From assembly GCA_004352715.1 (NCBI GenBank), contig SCFE01000101.1, forward strand, positions 1,025,148 through 1,089,147: a stretch of DNA of 64,000 bases. Direction: 5' to 3'. Position numbers and translations under genes: made by a program. Under the pieces are notes generated by a model, which was given only the letters and a program-made list of their open reading frames with translations, searched no databases and was not told the origin of the DNA. Shown here in pieces: positions 35,200-47,154 of the stretch (position 1 is the first letter of the stretch; the number at the start of each line of letters is the position of its first letter). Source of the DNA: Hofstenia miamia. Its lineage: Eukaryota; Xenacoelomorpha; Acoela.

Positions 35200-35213
<14 letters not shown>
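35114..35213 (+). repeat. Inverted copy of exon 8 end and intron
   Basis: Exactly the reverse complement of about 39085-39184: the last 74 bp of exon 8, its donor and the first intron bases, here on the plus strand. It begins directly after a single N and is bounded by (TA)n on both sides. Not a functional exon: it has no acceptor and is in the wrong orientation. Confidence 0.9.

Positions 35214-35276
<63 letters not shown>
35214..35276. repeat. (TA)n and (GATA)n microsatellite
   Basis: Alternating ta followed by about eleven gata units, next to the exon 9 donor. Confidence 0.9.
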
Positions 35277-35277
<1 letters not shown>

Positions 35278-35286
35278 CTGATATAC

Positions 35287-35541
35287 CTGTATATACTGGA
35301 GCATTAGTAGTATTTTCACTAATAATATTTTGATAAACAGCAATGACATGAATTGTGTAATTTCCACTGGCTGTTAAAGAAGGAAATGTATGAGGACTTG
35401 TTACTGTTGCATATGAACACGACCCTGAATCTGTTTCATATATGCATGCGTCAAAAGTAACAGATGATTGTGATGTAGCGATTATGATTGTAATATTATC
35501 ATCATATTGGCTATCTACAGTTACTGTGGGTGCTGATGGAG
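35287..35541 (-). CDS. Exon 9: FN3-like module
   Basis: A 255-bp phase 1-1 exon (donor GTATAT). Motifs: APSAPTVTV, DNIT sequon, CIYETDSGSC, SLTASGNYTIHVIAVY, PVYTG. Its donor side abuts (GATA)n and (TA)n tracts, which separate it from an inverted fragment of exon 8. Confidence 0.8.
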
Positions 35542-36659
35542 CTAAAAAGAATTTTTAAGGATTCTAATATATGTATATATATATATATCTTTACTAATGA
35601 AAAAGAGGATCAAAATATATCAACCAAAAAGAATGTAAAGCGCATTACTTTAGAAATCGTTTATATGTCGATAAACGTTTTATATTTCAGCAGAATGCTC
35701 AGTTCTATGATGAGGTGCCATCACACACTGCGCTTCTATACAATTGCAGCTTTTTTTTAAAACTGCTATCGAGTTCAATGCACATCATACATCAACTTTT
35801 AGCAAATATGTGACCAATCTGCAATGTTGATCTCAAATAAGCCTTAAGAAACCTACTATTTCCTGGCTTGATTATAACATCAAATTTTACATAAAGTATG
35901 TATACTAATACTACGTTTGTCATAACATTATTGATAAGCGAAACGTGTAAATAGATCACCAAGGTAACGTTTTAAAAAGTTTTTAACTAGGGTAAAAGGT
36001 AAAAAAGACAAAAACCTTGAACTTGCAAATATCTTAGAGCTACAATTTGCTTAATTTTTAACTGAGTTTGCAATGGGTCATGGGCAAATTTTTTACTATG
36101 AACAATATTAGACATGAGTTGGATAGGAGTCTAGCTAGAATTTGCGTTTGGATGCATGGTGTCTATAAAAACGATGACATTGGGCAATGTGCGTTTAAAA
36201 AGGTTACCCTTCAAATTACCACAAGTTTTGTTGGTATGCGCCAAGGGTTTACTAAGGTAATTGATATATGGTAGGCCTATGAAAAAACGCAACGTTCACG
36301 TGTCTCTTAACCGATGCTTCCAGTATATTAATTATGAAAAGACTTATTAGCATGAAATAAATAGAAAGTTTTCAAGAAATAAATTTGATTGCACAAAAAA
36401 TTATAAACAAATATCTATCGACTAACATAGAAATCCGAACTTCAAAAAAGTGGCCGGTAATGAATATATAAGTTAAATGAAATACTAAGTAGAATTCAAT
36501 TACAATAAAAAAATAACAAATTATGCTGCAGATTTAATGAATAAAAACATTTAAAGTATTAAAATAATAAATAAACAAATAATCAGATCTTAAGTTTTTT
36601 ATTTTTAATGAGAGTTTTGGATCAATGTAACCTCAATTTCATTCAAAAAACATTCATTC

Positions 36660-36660
<1 letters not shown>
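35542..36660. other. Intronic DNA
   Basis: No supported feature. The reading frames at 35530-35760 and 36068-36274 show no recognisable domain. Confidence 0.45.
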
Positions 36661-36693
<33 letters not shown>

Positions 36694-37306
36694 NNNNNNN
36701 NNNNNNNNNNNNNNNNNNNNNNNNNNNNNNNNNNNNNNNNNNNNNNNNNNNNNNNNNNNNNNNNNNNNNNNNNNNNNNNNNNNNNNNNNNNNNNNNNNNN
36801 NNNNNNNNNNNNNNNNNNNNNNNNNNNNNNNNNNNNNNNNNNNNNNNNNNNNNNNNNNNNNNNNNNNNNNNNNNNNNNNNNNNNNNNNNNNNNNNNNNNN
36901 NNNNNNNNNNNNNNNNNNNNNNNNNNNNNNNNNNNNNNNNNNNNNNNNNNNNNNNNNNNNNNNNNNNNNNNNNNNNNNNNNNNNNNNNNNNNNNNNNNNN
37001 NNNNNNNNNNNNNNNNNNNNNNNNNNNNNNNNNNNNNNNNNNNNNNNNNNNNNNNNNNNNNNNNNNNNNNNNNNNNNNNNNNNNNNNNNNNNNNNNNNNN
37101 NNNNNNNNNNNNNNNNNNNNNNNNNNNNNNNNNNNNNNNNNNNNNNNNNNNNNNNNNNNNNNNNNNNNNNNNNNNNNNNNNNNNNNNNNNNNNNNNNNNN
37201 NNNNNNNNNNNNNNNNNNNNNNNNNNNNNNNNNNNNNNNNNNNNNNNNNNNNNNNNNNNNNNNNNNNNNNNNNNNNNNNNNNNNNNNNNNNNNNNNNNNN
37301 NNNNNN
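36694..37306. other. Assembly gap between (TA)n and (TAA)n
   Basis: A run of N with different microsatellites on its two sides: (TA)n on the left and (TAA)n on the right. Confidence 0.95.
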
Positions 37307-37600
37307 TAATAATAATAATAATAGCAGTACCAAAGGACAGATATGTAGAAAGCAAGGAGAAACAGAAGATAGACAAGTACAGGGAGTTGGCAGAGGAAAT
37401 AGAAAGGTTGTGGAAGTTAAAGAAGGTTGAAGTACTCCCGGTAGTAGTAGGAGCACTAGGGGCAGTGAGTAAGAAGCATAAGGGATACTTGGAGGAGTTA
37501 GGGAGTACCAAAGTAGGGAAGGGCAGTAGCACAGAAGGCAACATTGTTAGGTACAGCTAGAGTCCTGAGGAAAGCTCCCAGACTCCATGGGAACTGGTGA
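37307..37600 (+). mobile_element. LINE ORF C-terminal fragment
   Basis: A plus-strand frame reads IAVPKDRYVESKEKQKIDKY, then LAEEIERLWKLKKVEVLPVV and VGALGAVSKKHKGYLEELG; after a frame change near 37520 it reads QKATLLGTARVLRKAPRL to a stop. The D-I-A-[IV]-P-x-D, V-P-[VI]-V-[VI]-G-A-L-G and L-x-G-T-A-[RK]-[IV]-L-R-[KR] motifs are the conserved tail of a widespread family of animal non-LTR retrotransposon ORFs. The upstream part is in the gap. Confidence 0.75.
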
Positions 37601-37618
37601 GTTCCCCGAGCTGAGAGG

Positions 37619-38784
37619 GATACAGCATTTTATTAGAATCACTCATAATTTCTGGGATAATTTGCAGATAGGAAAGACAGAAGTACCACTGATGCTCTTT
37701 TGTGGACAGTTAATTATATTATCTCTGATAAAAGAAACACCGTTGTATTAGCTATATTTTTAGAGTACTCTAGCGCGTTCAACACCGTTCTCCAAAATAA
37801 ATTGTTGAATAATATCAAGCAGCACGATCAGTGGATGACAACCTGGCTAAAGGAGTATATGCCAGGCTTGCAACAAATAGTAAAAGTAAATAATGGCTGT
37901 TCTGATCCTATAGTGGTTGAAGTGTTTATGATACAAATGATATCAACATAAATACTGTTCATGATATTAATGCTATTGATGCTGATCTCAGTAAATATTC
38001 TGATGACACTCGTTTCTTGACAGCAATTAGACGCGATACTGCAAACCATGACTATATGCATTATGCAGAATCCGTTAGCAGAATATATCAAATGTCCATA
38101 AATAAAAAGTCCCTCTAAATCTGTTGAACTGTGTTTTCATACTACAGTTTCTGAAGTCTACAAACATGTTGTTGATCGTAGATTAGATATCAACTATAAA
38201 GATGTTCCCCGATCTACGTTTACTAAATACATCGGAGTGTACCTGCATGAAAATCTGACATGGAAAAAACATGTAACGTATGCTGCATCCAAACTAAATT
38301 ACCAAATCAAACCCTTCTCCTTTATCCTGACTTAACTTGATAAGCCAAAACGTTGGTTTATTTTTAATGTTTACGTATTACCAATATGGCTTTATGCTTG
38401 TGAAGTCTGGATTAACTGCTCAAGATAGGAAAATTATCTCCAAACCCTTAAAGCTGTTTGCACGAAAAGCGAATATTGATAAAGGAGCGTTATCTGATGC
38501 AATTAATCTTGCTTTCAAAAGACAGGTTTAAGCTACTGTCTCCAGAATTTTTAACGATTCAACACACTCACTCCATGGTCAGTTACATAACGACACTAGA
38601 TCCAACAGAAGTACTCGATTTGGACGACTACCAGTTGCAAGAACTGAATTAATGAAAAGTCATTCCGATTTGCTGCGGCGAAATATATTACATATGACTT
38701 GATTCCTGATTTTGTTTAGTGTCTTTAATTTTCCTATTTAGTGCTTCGGCACTACAGGCAATAAAACGATTTTATTATTATTAT
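37619..38784 (+). mobile_element. LINE reverse transcriptase and 3' end
   Basis: A second, different LINE fragment, plus strand. DRSTTDALLWTVNYI and then IFLEYSSAFNTVLQNKLL match the fingers/palm region (usually [DE]-[FY]-S-[SK]-A-F-N/D). LSKYSDDTRFLTAI at about 37990 is the catalytic Y-x-D-D box. KYIGVYLHENLTWKKHV at about 38230 is the thumb-side motif. Frames shift several times. The 3' end reads cactacaggcaataaaacga followed by (TTA)n, a typical LINE 3' tail, and runs into the gap. This defines the end of the element at the (TTA)n tract. Confidence 0.85.
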
Positions 38785-39007
38785 NNNNNNNNNNNNNNNN
38801 NNNNNNNNNNNNNNNNNNNNNNNNNNNNNNNNNNNNNNNNNNNNNNNNNNNNNNNNNNNNNNNNNNNNNNNNNNNNNNNNNNNNNNNNNNNNNNNNNNNN
38901 NNNNNNNNNNNNNNNNNNNNNNNNNNNNNNNNNNNNNNNNNNNNNNNNNNNNNNNNNNNNNNNNNNNNNNNNNNNNNNNNNNNNNNNNNNNNNNNNNNNN
39001 NNNNNNN
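38785..39007. other. Assembly gap in (TTA)n
   Basis: A run of N flanked on both sides by (TTA)n, within the LINE tail. Confidence 0.95.
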
Positions 39008-39040
<33 letters not shown>

Positions 39041-39061
39041 GAAGCTGTGAGAAGTAATAAC

Positions 39062-39098
<37 letters not shown>

Positions 39099-39110
39099 CA
39101 ATAAATATAC

Positions 39111-39365
39111 CTGTATGTACTGGAGTGTTAGTAATTTTCTCACCAAAAACACTTTGATAAACAGCCCTGACATCAATTGTGTAATTTTCACTGGCATTTA
39201 AGGAGGGAAATGTGTGAGGACTTGTGACAGTTGCATATGAACAAGATCCTGCCCCTGTTAAATATATACATGCTTCAAAAGAAGTAGATGTCGAATCTTC
39301 AGTGATTGTGATGGTAATATTATCATCATACTGACTATCAATAGTTACCGTTGGTTCAGAAGGCG
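39111..39365 (-). CDS. Exon 8: FN3-like module
   Basis: A 255-bp phase 1-1 exon (donor GTATAT, running directly into a (TA)n tract). Motifs: APSEPTVTI, DNIT sequon, CIYLTGAGSC, SLNASENYTIDVRAVY, PVHTG. The last part of this exon and its downstream intron recur as an exact inverted copy at 35114-35213. Confidence 0.82.
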
Positions 39366-40079
39366 CTAAATCAGCTCAATAAAATCTACTGAAGTAATTA
39401 TTGTTTTAGTCGTATGAATATAATTATTCTTAATGATTTCATAATTATATATATATATATATATAATTTATATTTATGTAAAATTCTTTTTCAAATCTTT
39501 CTAAAAGGTTTGTTTAGAATTAAATTAAAATTATATAATAATATTGCCAATGAATTTCAAATGATAACATTGAGAACTACTTAATGTATCTTTTCTTATG
39601 CCTAAATTTGCTTTAAACGCAAGAAGACAAGTATATGTTGTAAATCAGTGAGCACATTATATGTACTATTGTTCAAATGTAACTTGCAAAGTAATTATTT
39701 AATTTCCTACTGAAAGGGGTCTCACTTTTATATTATTTTCTTAATACCTTTTCAAAAGACATAAAAAATACGAGGTTCTTGGCAATTACCCCTTGCCCCT
39801 TAATGCCGGTACTGATTTCATGATTCTGCCATAAACTGTCTTGATATTGCTAATTTCTATTTTTATAGAAATACATGTGAACCAGTGATGGTTGGCTTAA
39901 AATGAAGTCTTGATTCAAAAGTGCTACATAGGATTTTCTAAAACGTTATGAAAGCAAATGACATTAGATTTAGACCCAAAAGCTGAGTTGAGAAAGGTTA
40001 TCATTTGCATAACATTAAAATTGAGCCATTTGCTGATGTTTTACATGTACCACATGTAATCAGTAATTAAAAGACATAC
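39366..40079. other. Intron between exons 7 and 8
   Basis: 714 bp of AT-rich DNA with a (TA)n tract near 39450. No other feature seen. Confidence 0.6.
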
Positions 40080-40331
40080 CGGTGAAAGTTGTGTTAATAG
40101 CTGTGTAACTTTTCAAATTCTGATAAATTGCTCTTGCCTGAACTGTATAATTTTCACTGGCAGTTAAATATAGAAATTCTTTTGGACTTGTTACAGTTCC
40201 GAATGTACACGATCCTGAACTTGTTAAATACAAGCAAGCTTCAAAGGAACTGGATGTTGAAGTTGCAGTAATGGATATGGTAATTGAATCTTTACCTTGA
40301 GCAGCTATATTTATTGTTGGAGCAGAGGGGC
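40080..40331 (-). CDS. Exon 7: FN3-like module, 252 bp
   Basis: A phase 1-1 exon (acceptor TTTAG, donor GTATGT), one codon shorter than standard. It starts with Gly (GPSAPT) rather than Ala because the first two exon bases are GC. The cysteine pair is CLYLTSSGSC, followed by YLTASENYTVQARAIY and an ending T-F-T-G in place of V-Y-T-G. Confidence 0.8.
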
Positions 40332-41382
40332 CTAAATTACTTCGGTAACGCTTCCCCAACTATATGAAAATGTAATGAAAACATATATAAACAGCATAAT
40401 TAAGCCGAAAACATATTAATAAATTGTTGGTCTTTTATGTAAATTGCCATTTTTTGGAATCTTGCTTAGAAAAGTATGTGATCTAAATCGTTTGATCAGC
40501 ATTTGCAAATAATCAAAGCCCGTAATAATTTGGTCTTGAATCTTTGCTACATCGAAATTTTAAGTGTGGATAATTTCAATTTTGTTGGTCTGGTTTAGAT
40601 TTTATAGTAAAATTTGTATTTATCAAACAAATTGATATAAAAAATACTGAATAGTTGAATCATTATTTAAATTTAGATTTCCTTATTCTATTTGGGTCTC
40701 ATGATGTAGTTCCATTAGCAAAATATGCAGGGTTTAAAAAAATAAGCTATTACCAATATAAATATTTAGAGTTAAATGTCTCATTAAATTCAAGTAGAAA
40801 TGTAGTCAATAAATTATTCTTTTGACAAAATTCTAAATATTATAAAAGTAACTAAGGGTAAGTTAGTGGATTAAAACAGTTCTAATAGATGAGTTATTCT
40901 TAAATTTGCAGAATCTAATTTTACATACATATAAACTGGTTTAGTCTATATTTCTAGAAAAATACACGTATTTATATTTTCTATTAATCAATTCTTTAAT
41001 AAGGTTTTTCAGTAAAATTATATTTTAATTACATTAGTTGGTTTAGTTTCGTTGTATTCGTATGAGAGATGAAATACATAAAAAAAATCACCATTATAAA
41101 GCATTAATCTGCTCTATATTGCTGTAGTATTTAACCTTTTTTAGCACTTAAAGATTAATAGTTTTGAGAGAAAATTATTGTCTCAACATTGGATAATTTT
41201 TTCTTTACATCATTTTCAAACATTGATTGCAAAAATGAATAAAATTACCGCATATTTTAGTAGTAATCTTCTTTGAAACTAGTGTAAGCAAAATTGAAAT
41301 GAAAAAAAGTATAACAGAAAGCACAAGTAAACACAATTCGTTGGCTGTTATATATATCTATATATATATGCTTTATATATAC

Positions 41383-41417
<35 letters not shown>

Positions 41418-42969
41418 AAATGTTCATTTGGAGATTNNNNNNNNNNNNNNNNNNNNNNNNNNNNNNNNNNNNNNNNNNNNNNNNNNNNNNNNNNNNNNNN
41501 NNNNNNNNNNNNNNNNNNNNNNNNNNNNNNNNNNNNNNNNNNNNNNNNNNNNNNNNNNNNNNNNNNNNNNNNNNNNNNNNNNNNNNNNNNNNNNNNNNNN
41601 NNNNNNNNNNTATATATATTGAAATGTTCATTTGGAGATTTGGGTCAACAACTGCAGTATTCAATAGCTAGATGCTATTAGTGAATTTTGAAAGTAAGCA
41701 TGTGTTTTGGATATGGTGAGCCTGTTTAATAAATACTAAATAGATTAATGTAATTATCATTGTTAGTGAAGAAAATCATTCGATTTAATTACAATAGATG
41801 GGAAAAGTTGTCATTCGAAATACAAAATCAGCAACATTTAGTTAATGACAATCTCAACATATATTAACAAAGAAATAATTGGAGGAATGAATTCCTGTTA
41901 TTTATTGAAGCAGTCGAGTATTTTGAGAAGATAATAATCAAAATTTTCCATAATTTTTATTGGACTGTTGGAGAAGATCGGAATGATTTTACCATATTTT
42001 ACAAAAATTTAATTATTATTTTCATTCTCATTGTACTATCAAAAAGAATTAACTATTTGAATTTCATAAACTCGCTAATTTTGATATGAAAATACGTTGT
42101 TTGCTTATATATTTCGAACAAATATTTGCGAACCCAATCTATAAGAGTCGTATCGTATTACCAACACAAGACATTAAGTCAATATCGATAGATACAAAAT
42201 AACACATTTTTGTTTACCGCAGAAGAATATTTAGACAAAAAAACTCAGTTGCAATAGTGAGGAATCAAATTTTGCATTAAAAACGAGATTTATCCAATAT
42301 ACCAAAAAAATCAATTAGGAAATTATTGACATCAATGATTGCAAATGACGATAATGTAGCAAACATCATAGACTAATAATTACCCAAATATAGAAAATTT
42401 GAAAAAATTCGGAAGGTCCTAATCAAGTAACGCACAAATACAAAGACGTAGTCATTAATTAATACAAAATTTTGTTTTAATTGCAAAGCATTTTGGCAAA
42501 GAAATCCTTTGATATTTTAGTATTTAAATGTTTTTTGTTAAAACGTGATTTTTACCTCAGAAAATCAACCGTCAATTGAATGAATTTTGAAATGCATGTA
42601 TTTGAACACTCCAACTTCAAGCTATGATCTCAAGTGATGAATTCATTTAAGCTTAGGCCTTTCTCCAAGAAGTCATTCACATTTGGTGTGCTCATTAGTT
42701 AATTCGTGTATAGAATGTTTAAACAATTCTGTGTCTTATATACCCTTATACATGAATATAATATTATATAAAAATAAATAAGCGATTTAGTAGTAAATAC
42801 TATAAATTAAGGAAATACAATAAACGAAAAATAAGTTGCGGATATTTAGTTTTATACATGTAGTCTAAAATATAATTTTTTCTAAGAAAAAATTCCTTGA
42901 ATTTTAGGTAGTCCTTGCGTTCCTGTACTGTATGTAAATATATTAAATACAAATAACAAAGCGATTTAC
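40332..42969. other. Intron between exons 6 and 7
   Basis: AT-rich, with (TA)n tracts and a gap (41437-41610). A 20-bp word, gaaatgttcatttggagatt, stands on both sides of that gap, each time after (TA)n, so the gap may be spurious. No other feature recognised. Confidence 0.55.
41437..41610. other. Assembly gap
   Basis: A run of N. The 20 bases before it recur 10 bp after its end. Confidence 0.95.
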
Positions 42970-43230
42970 CTGTATATACTGGAGTTTCACTTGTCGTTTC
43001 ACTACTTAGACTTTCAAAAACCGCTTTTACATCTATTGTGTAGTCTGTACTACCACTTAATGAAGTAAATGTTGTATTGCTAGTAACTGTTTCGAATGTA
43101 CACGATCCTGAACCTGAGCTTGTGTTATATATGCATGCTTCGAAAGTATCAGAGGCTGAGGTTTCGGTGATTATGATGGTAATGTTATCTTCATATTGAC
43201 TAACAATGCTTACGGTGGGTGGTGAGGGAG
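42970..43230 (-). CDS. Exon 6: FN3-like module, 261 bp
   Basis: A phase 1-1 exon (donor GTAAAT) two codons longer than the standard 255 bp. The extra residues are a Gly-Ser insertion inside the cysteine loop (CIYNTSSGSGSC). Motifs: APSPPTVSI, a DNIT sequon, SLSGSTDYTIDVKAVF, PVYTG. Sister of exon 4. Confidence 0.8.
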
Positions 43231-45359
43231 CTAAGAATTTTTAAAAGTATAAAAACATGTATACATTTTTTATTACTCAATGCAGTAGATGAATCAAGTA
43301 GATAAATAATACTGTTAACGTTACGTAAAAAATGAATTTTTACATTATTGATAAGTCCTAAGTATCAGGTAAAGACAAAATATAATTATGCTAAATTTTT
43401 AACACAACTCTACTCAAATATAGTATACATTTAATAAATCTTGCATGGAAAATAACTATTTCAAACTTCTTAAAAAATTTTAAAGGAAATTTATTTTTCT
43501 AAGTTTTAATAATTTAGAACTAGTTTGTAAGTCAGAGCCGTTGCCACGGGGTGCAAGGGGTGCATGGCATCTCCAAAATGACATGATTACACTCCCAAAA
43601 CTTAAGCCCGAATTCGGCCATGCCCATTTAATTAAATACAAACTCGGCATATTTTAGACCCATCTTCATAATACTTGTCAAACAAATTTCTTTAATTAGT
43701 TGGTTTGCTCCACAAAAAATTGGTCTGATTCTAAATTGAAAATCTCCAAAATGTAAATTTTATTTCTCAACTTTATAATTATAACTTAGATAAAACTCAC
43801 TGTTACGAATATTTTTTCCATTTCTTAGGCCCACACCCGGCCTAAGCAAGTCCTGGCCCGGCCCAGGTCCATCTCTGATCTAGTGGTTGTTCTCCATTTT
43901 GCCGATGTCTTTAACCCTATTCGGCAAATGATTTTTGGGCTCCTCGGGCATGGGAGGGGAGGATTTCTTTCCCTCTATGTAACTCTGGATTGAATTATGA
44001 CATTAAAACGAAACATTGCAACAAATAATCTTCATATAAACACCATCAACTTAGAACATTCAGAAATTTGATGTTATCATCAAATCTGAAAATTTCGAGA
44101 ATTTTTGAAAGTATAGTAAATACTGGTTTAGCGGTTTGAAATTATTGAATTCCTTTGATTTCATTCCTAACTTATCAAATATAATTTTATTATTACTTCA
44201 CTTAGCTTCTACACTAAATATTGCCCGTCTTACATTGGCATGCTCAACTGTCATTATGAGAAGGGCTTTTCTGGTCTGAAACTTGCGATTGTGTCACGTA
44301 ATTTTAATGGGATTGTAGCAAGAGATAGAAAAGAAAATCTATGCTAAATTGTTCTTCTTGCCATCAACATTTTTCGGATACTTGCGTGTTCTATGTGCAG
44401 CTTGAATTTAATTCTATGCCTTTAGGGGAGAAATTCTCCTCTTAAAAAATATTATATCAAAAAATGCTTACTAAAATATAAGTGATTTATAGCTAGAAGT
44501 CTAAATGACATACAAAATACTTCTTGATGAAGATTTTAAGAGCATTGAATATATTTAAGCTATTTAATTGAATATGCTATTTTAATATTTTTGCAATTCA
44601 AAGACTAAGTAGATAAGCATAAACTTCAAATCTAAGTATCAACGACAAATAATGAACTCATAATGAACTGCTTAAAGAATTTTAGAAAAGAAAGTATATT
44701 TGCTCAAATGTAACTTTGCAATATTAGTTAATTCACAACACAAAAGAAATATTCTAAGAAGTTAAACATTAAGTGTTTTTAAATACAATAAAAATATTCA
44801 TATGATAATAAAAAAAAGCATTGGTGTTAAAGATTTTTGGAAAATGCCACCTCTTTTTAATTGATCCTGTGTTGCTTCTGGTTTACACAATATAAATATC
44901 TATTACAAATAAAACTTAACTTACAGATAGCAGTTTAAATTTTTCTAGGAATTTAAGCATAGAATAATTTTTTGTTGGTTGAATAATGAAATTCTCTGCT
45001 GAGTTATGTAGTCAGATAACTATAACTATTTACAAATTTGAAATGCTACAGTGCAAATAACAATTAACTCTCATTCAAAAAAAAGTATTCAATAATAATA
45101 ATTGTCAAATTATTCAGTTTTCTGTTAATATATATTTATCCCCTTGTGAAGGAAATTCAACTTTTTGGTACAGGAATCTAGATGTAGTACTTTTTGTAGC
45201 CCAGTTACAACCGGTTTAAGGTCCTTTGCTTTAAATATAAATTGTATCATTTTTATAACCTTCTTGAATTTCTTTTGCACGGCTCTGTTTTATTTATAAT
45301 TAAACTACTTGATCATTAATCTATTTAAACATGTCTGATTAAACAAAGACATTACCTAC
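43231..45359. other. Intron between exons 5 and 6
   Basis: Mostly AT-rich. A GC-richer block at about 43540-43990, with gcccgaattcggccatgccc and ggcccggccc, stands out and is probably an interspersed repeat of unknown class. No coding relic recognised. Confidence 0.45.
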
Positions 45360-45614
45360 CTGTGTATGTTGGCGCTTTAGTTGTCACCTCGCTAATTAAT
45401 CCTTTATAAACTGCTCTGACATCTATGGTGTGGTTTCCACTAGCAGTTAAGTATAGAAATGATTTCGGACTTGCTACTGTGGCGTATGTACATGATTCTG
45501 AAGCGGTTAAGTATACGCAACCTTCAAAAGAATCGGATGTTGAAGATTCTGTGATTGTTACAGTAATGCTATCCTTAGTTTGGCTACCAATAGCTACAGT
45601 TGGTGGAGACGGAG
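45360..45614 (-). CDS. Exon 5: FN3-like module
   Basis: A 255-bp phase 1-1 exon (donor GTAGGT). Motifs: APSPPTVAI, CVYLTASESC, YLTASGNHTIDVRAVY, and PTYTG. The glycosylation sequon is NHT rather than NYT. Two bases are read from the acceptor side to complete the Ala codon, as in most units. Confidence 0.8.
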
Positions 45615-46216
45615 CTAAACATTATTTTACGCTATTTCAATAGGGGTTTTTTATTTCTAAATTGCCTGACTAAAAATATGAAGCTAATGCCACTTTAACA
45701 AATTTATTGGCTACGTACTCATTTTATGATCAATTATTAAGGCAAGGACCACAAATAATATTCCCCTACAATGTGTACAAAATAGTTGTAAAAACTAAAT
45801 GGCATTTGAAAAATGCTTTTGTAGAAAACCAGTGAACATCAGAAATATGCATTGTCCTTCGGACGCAATGAAACGTCTGCTTGATAAAATTCATAAAAAT
45901 ATGAAGCATGTTGAAAATATATAAAAGATTGTTTAATCCATGCATGGTTTTGTATTTGGGGATTGATATTGCTCAAAATCACCAGAAAAAGACTGAGCAA
46001 CAAACATTAAATCAACGGTGCAAAAAATTGTGGTTTTGTTACAGGCGAAATTTTAAATTGTTTACTGTTAACTTGAGTGATGAGTTGATATTTGTAGTTG
46101 GCCATCAATGTCTGGGTAATTGAACGTCTCAATAAGTAAATAAAAATTTGATCTACTCGTGTGCACAGAAGCTCTACACTCTTGGAAGTTCTGGTAAGTG
46201 CACGAATCTATATTGT

Positions 46217-46640
46217 ACAGTGGGATTCATAATGACAGGAGCAAAAATTTTAGATAACTAAAGATTTAATCAACTGATTATAAAACACTATGCAACATAA
46301 AAATTCATGATACGACAAACATTATAGGCTTCAGAAAAGGAACAAGACAAAAACAAAATGGATAAATGGACTAATGAACAACTTGTTTCCATCACCAAAG
46401 CTTAGTTCTCCTCTGCCTTCTGTGGTAATTTCCAAAGTGTTCCAAGTTGAAATAAGATTAATAAGCTCAGAAGTCACGAAAGCCATCATAAAGAAAAGGG
46501 TTCAGGACTGTATTCAATCAGCAGGTTGCCACTTGAAACATATCGCTGTCAAGAAATAACCGTAAAAGTTTCCAGGAGTCTAGAGCTATTTTGTTTCTTT
46601 AAAATCGGTTGATTAAATTTTTAGTTATTGAATTTTATTT
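46217..46640 (+). mobile_element. Tc1-like deletion derivative
   Basis: Inverted repeats ataactaaagatttaatcaa (46255) and its mirror near 46602-46628 bracket about 320 bp. The left end begins near CAGTGGGATTCATAATGACA. The plus-strand frame 46374-46559 ends ISSEVTKAIIKKRVQDCIQS then AGCHLKHIA, which fits the extreme C terminus of Tc1 transposases (I-S-x-E-x-x-x-x-L-[IV]-x-S-M-x-x-R-[VL]-Q-x-[VC]-I-x-x-x-G-x-H-x-K-[YH]). The helix-turn-helix and catalytic domains are missing, so it is a non-autonomous relic. Confidence 0.55.
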
Positions 46641-46652
46641 GTGTATAATCTT

Positions 46653-46745
46653 TACAAGTAGTTAGGGAATCCAATGTACGAGGAATTGCTACACCTTTAA
46701 TTGCACATGATTCTGAACTTGTAGTTATTTATTTAGTACTTCAAA
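46653..46745 (-). pseudogene. Degenerate FN3-like exon relic
   Basis: The minus-strand bases align clearly with the centre of the active exons: TTTGAAG, then CAGAATCATGTGCAATT (active exons: ttcaggatcatgttcatt), then TTCCTCGTACATTGGATTCC (active: agtcctcatacatttacctc) and CTAACTACTTGTAAA. In-frame stops and indels are present and no splice sites remain. It lies in the intron between exons 4 and 5, immediately beside a Tc1 derivative. Confidence 0.7.
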
Positions 46746-47154
46746 ATAAAGCACAAATATTTTTTCATACGTTAAGTATTTACTGTATAATTATAAATGT
46801 ATTTGTATGTTAATTGATGTTAGTACGTGGCATATTTGCAAGGGCTAAAATGAATGTTTATTTAAATTCCTAGTTTGAACATTTTTTACTTAAACATTTG
46901 GCAACAGTCAGCCGGAGTTCGGTTGTTTTTGCTCCAGAGTGCTAAATATTTTTATCAATTAAATGACTATCTCAAATCTAGAAAGTACAAAACACAAAAA
47001 ATAAATTGACTTTATATTAATATCTACATTAATAAAAGGCCCAGATGTGTTTGCCTATAGTCTAGAGTGTCATTAGTCTTTTAGAGAAAATTTCCTTAAT
47101 GTGTATAAGATGTCCTTGTGATCCTGTAGTTTATGTAAACAAATAAACTTTTAC

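Noticed and set aside
35013-35243. Plus-strand FN3-like exon
   Set aside because: It is an inverted fragment of exon 8 without an acceptor, bounded by an N and TA tracts.
45425-45643. Plus-strand frame across exon 5
   Set aside because: It is the antisense shadow of the FN3-like exon on the minus strand.
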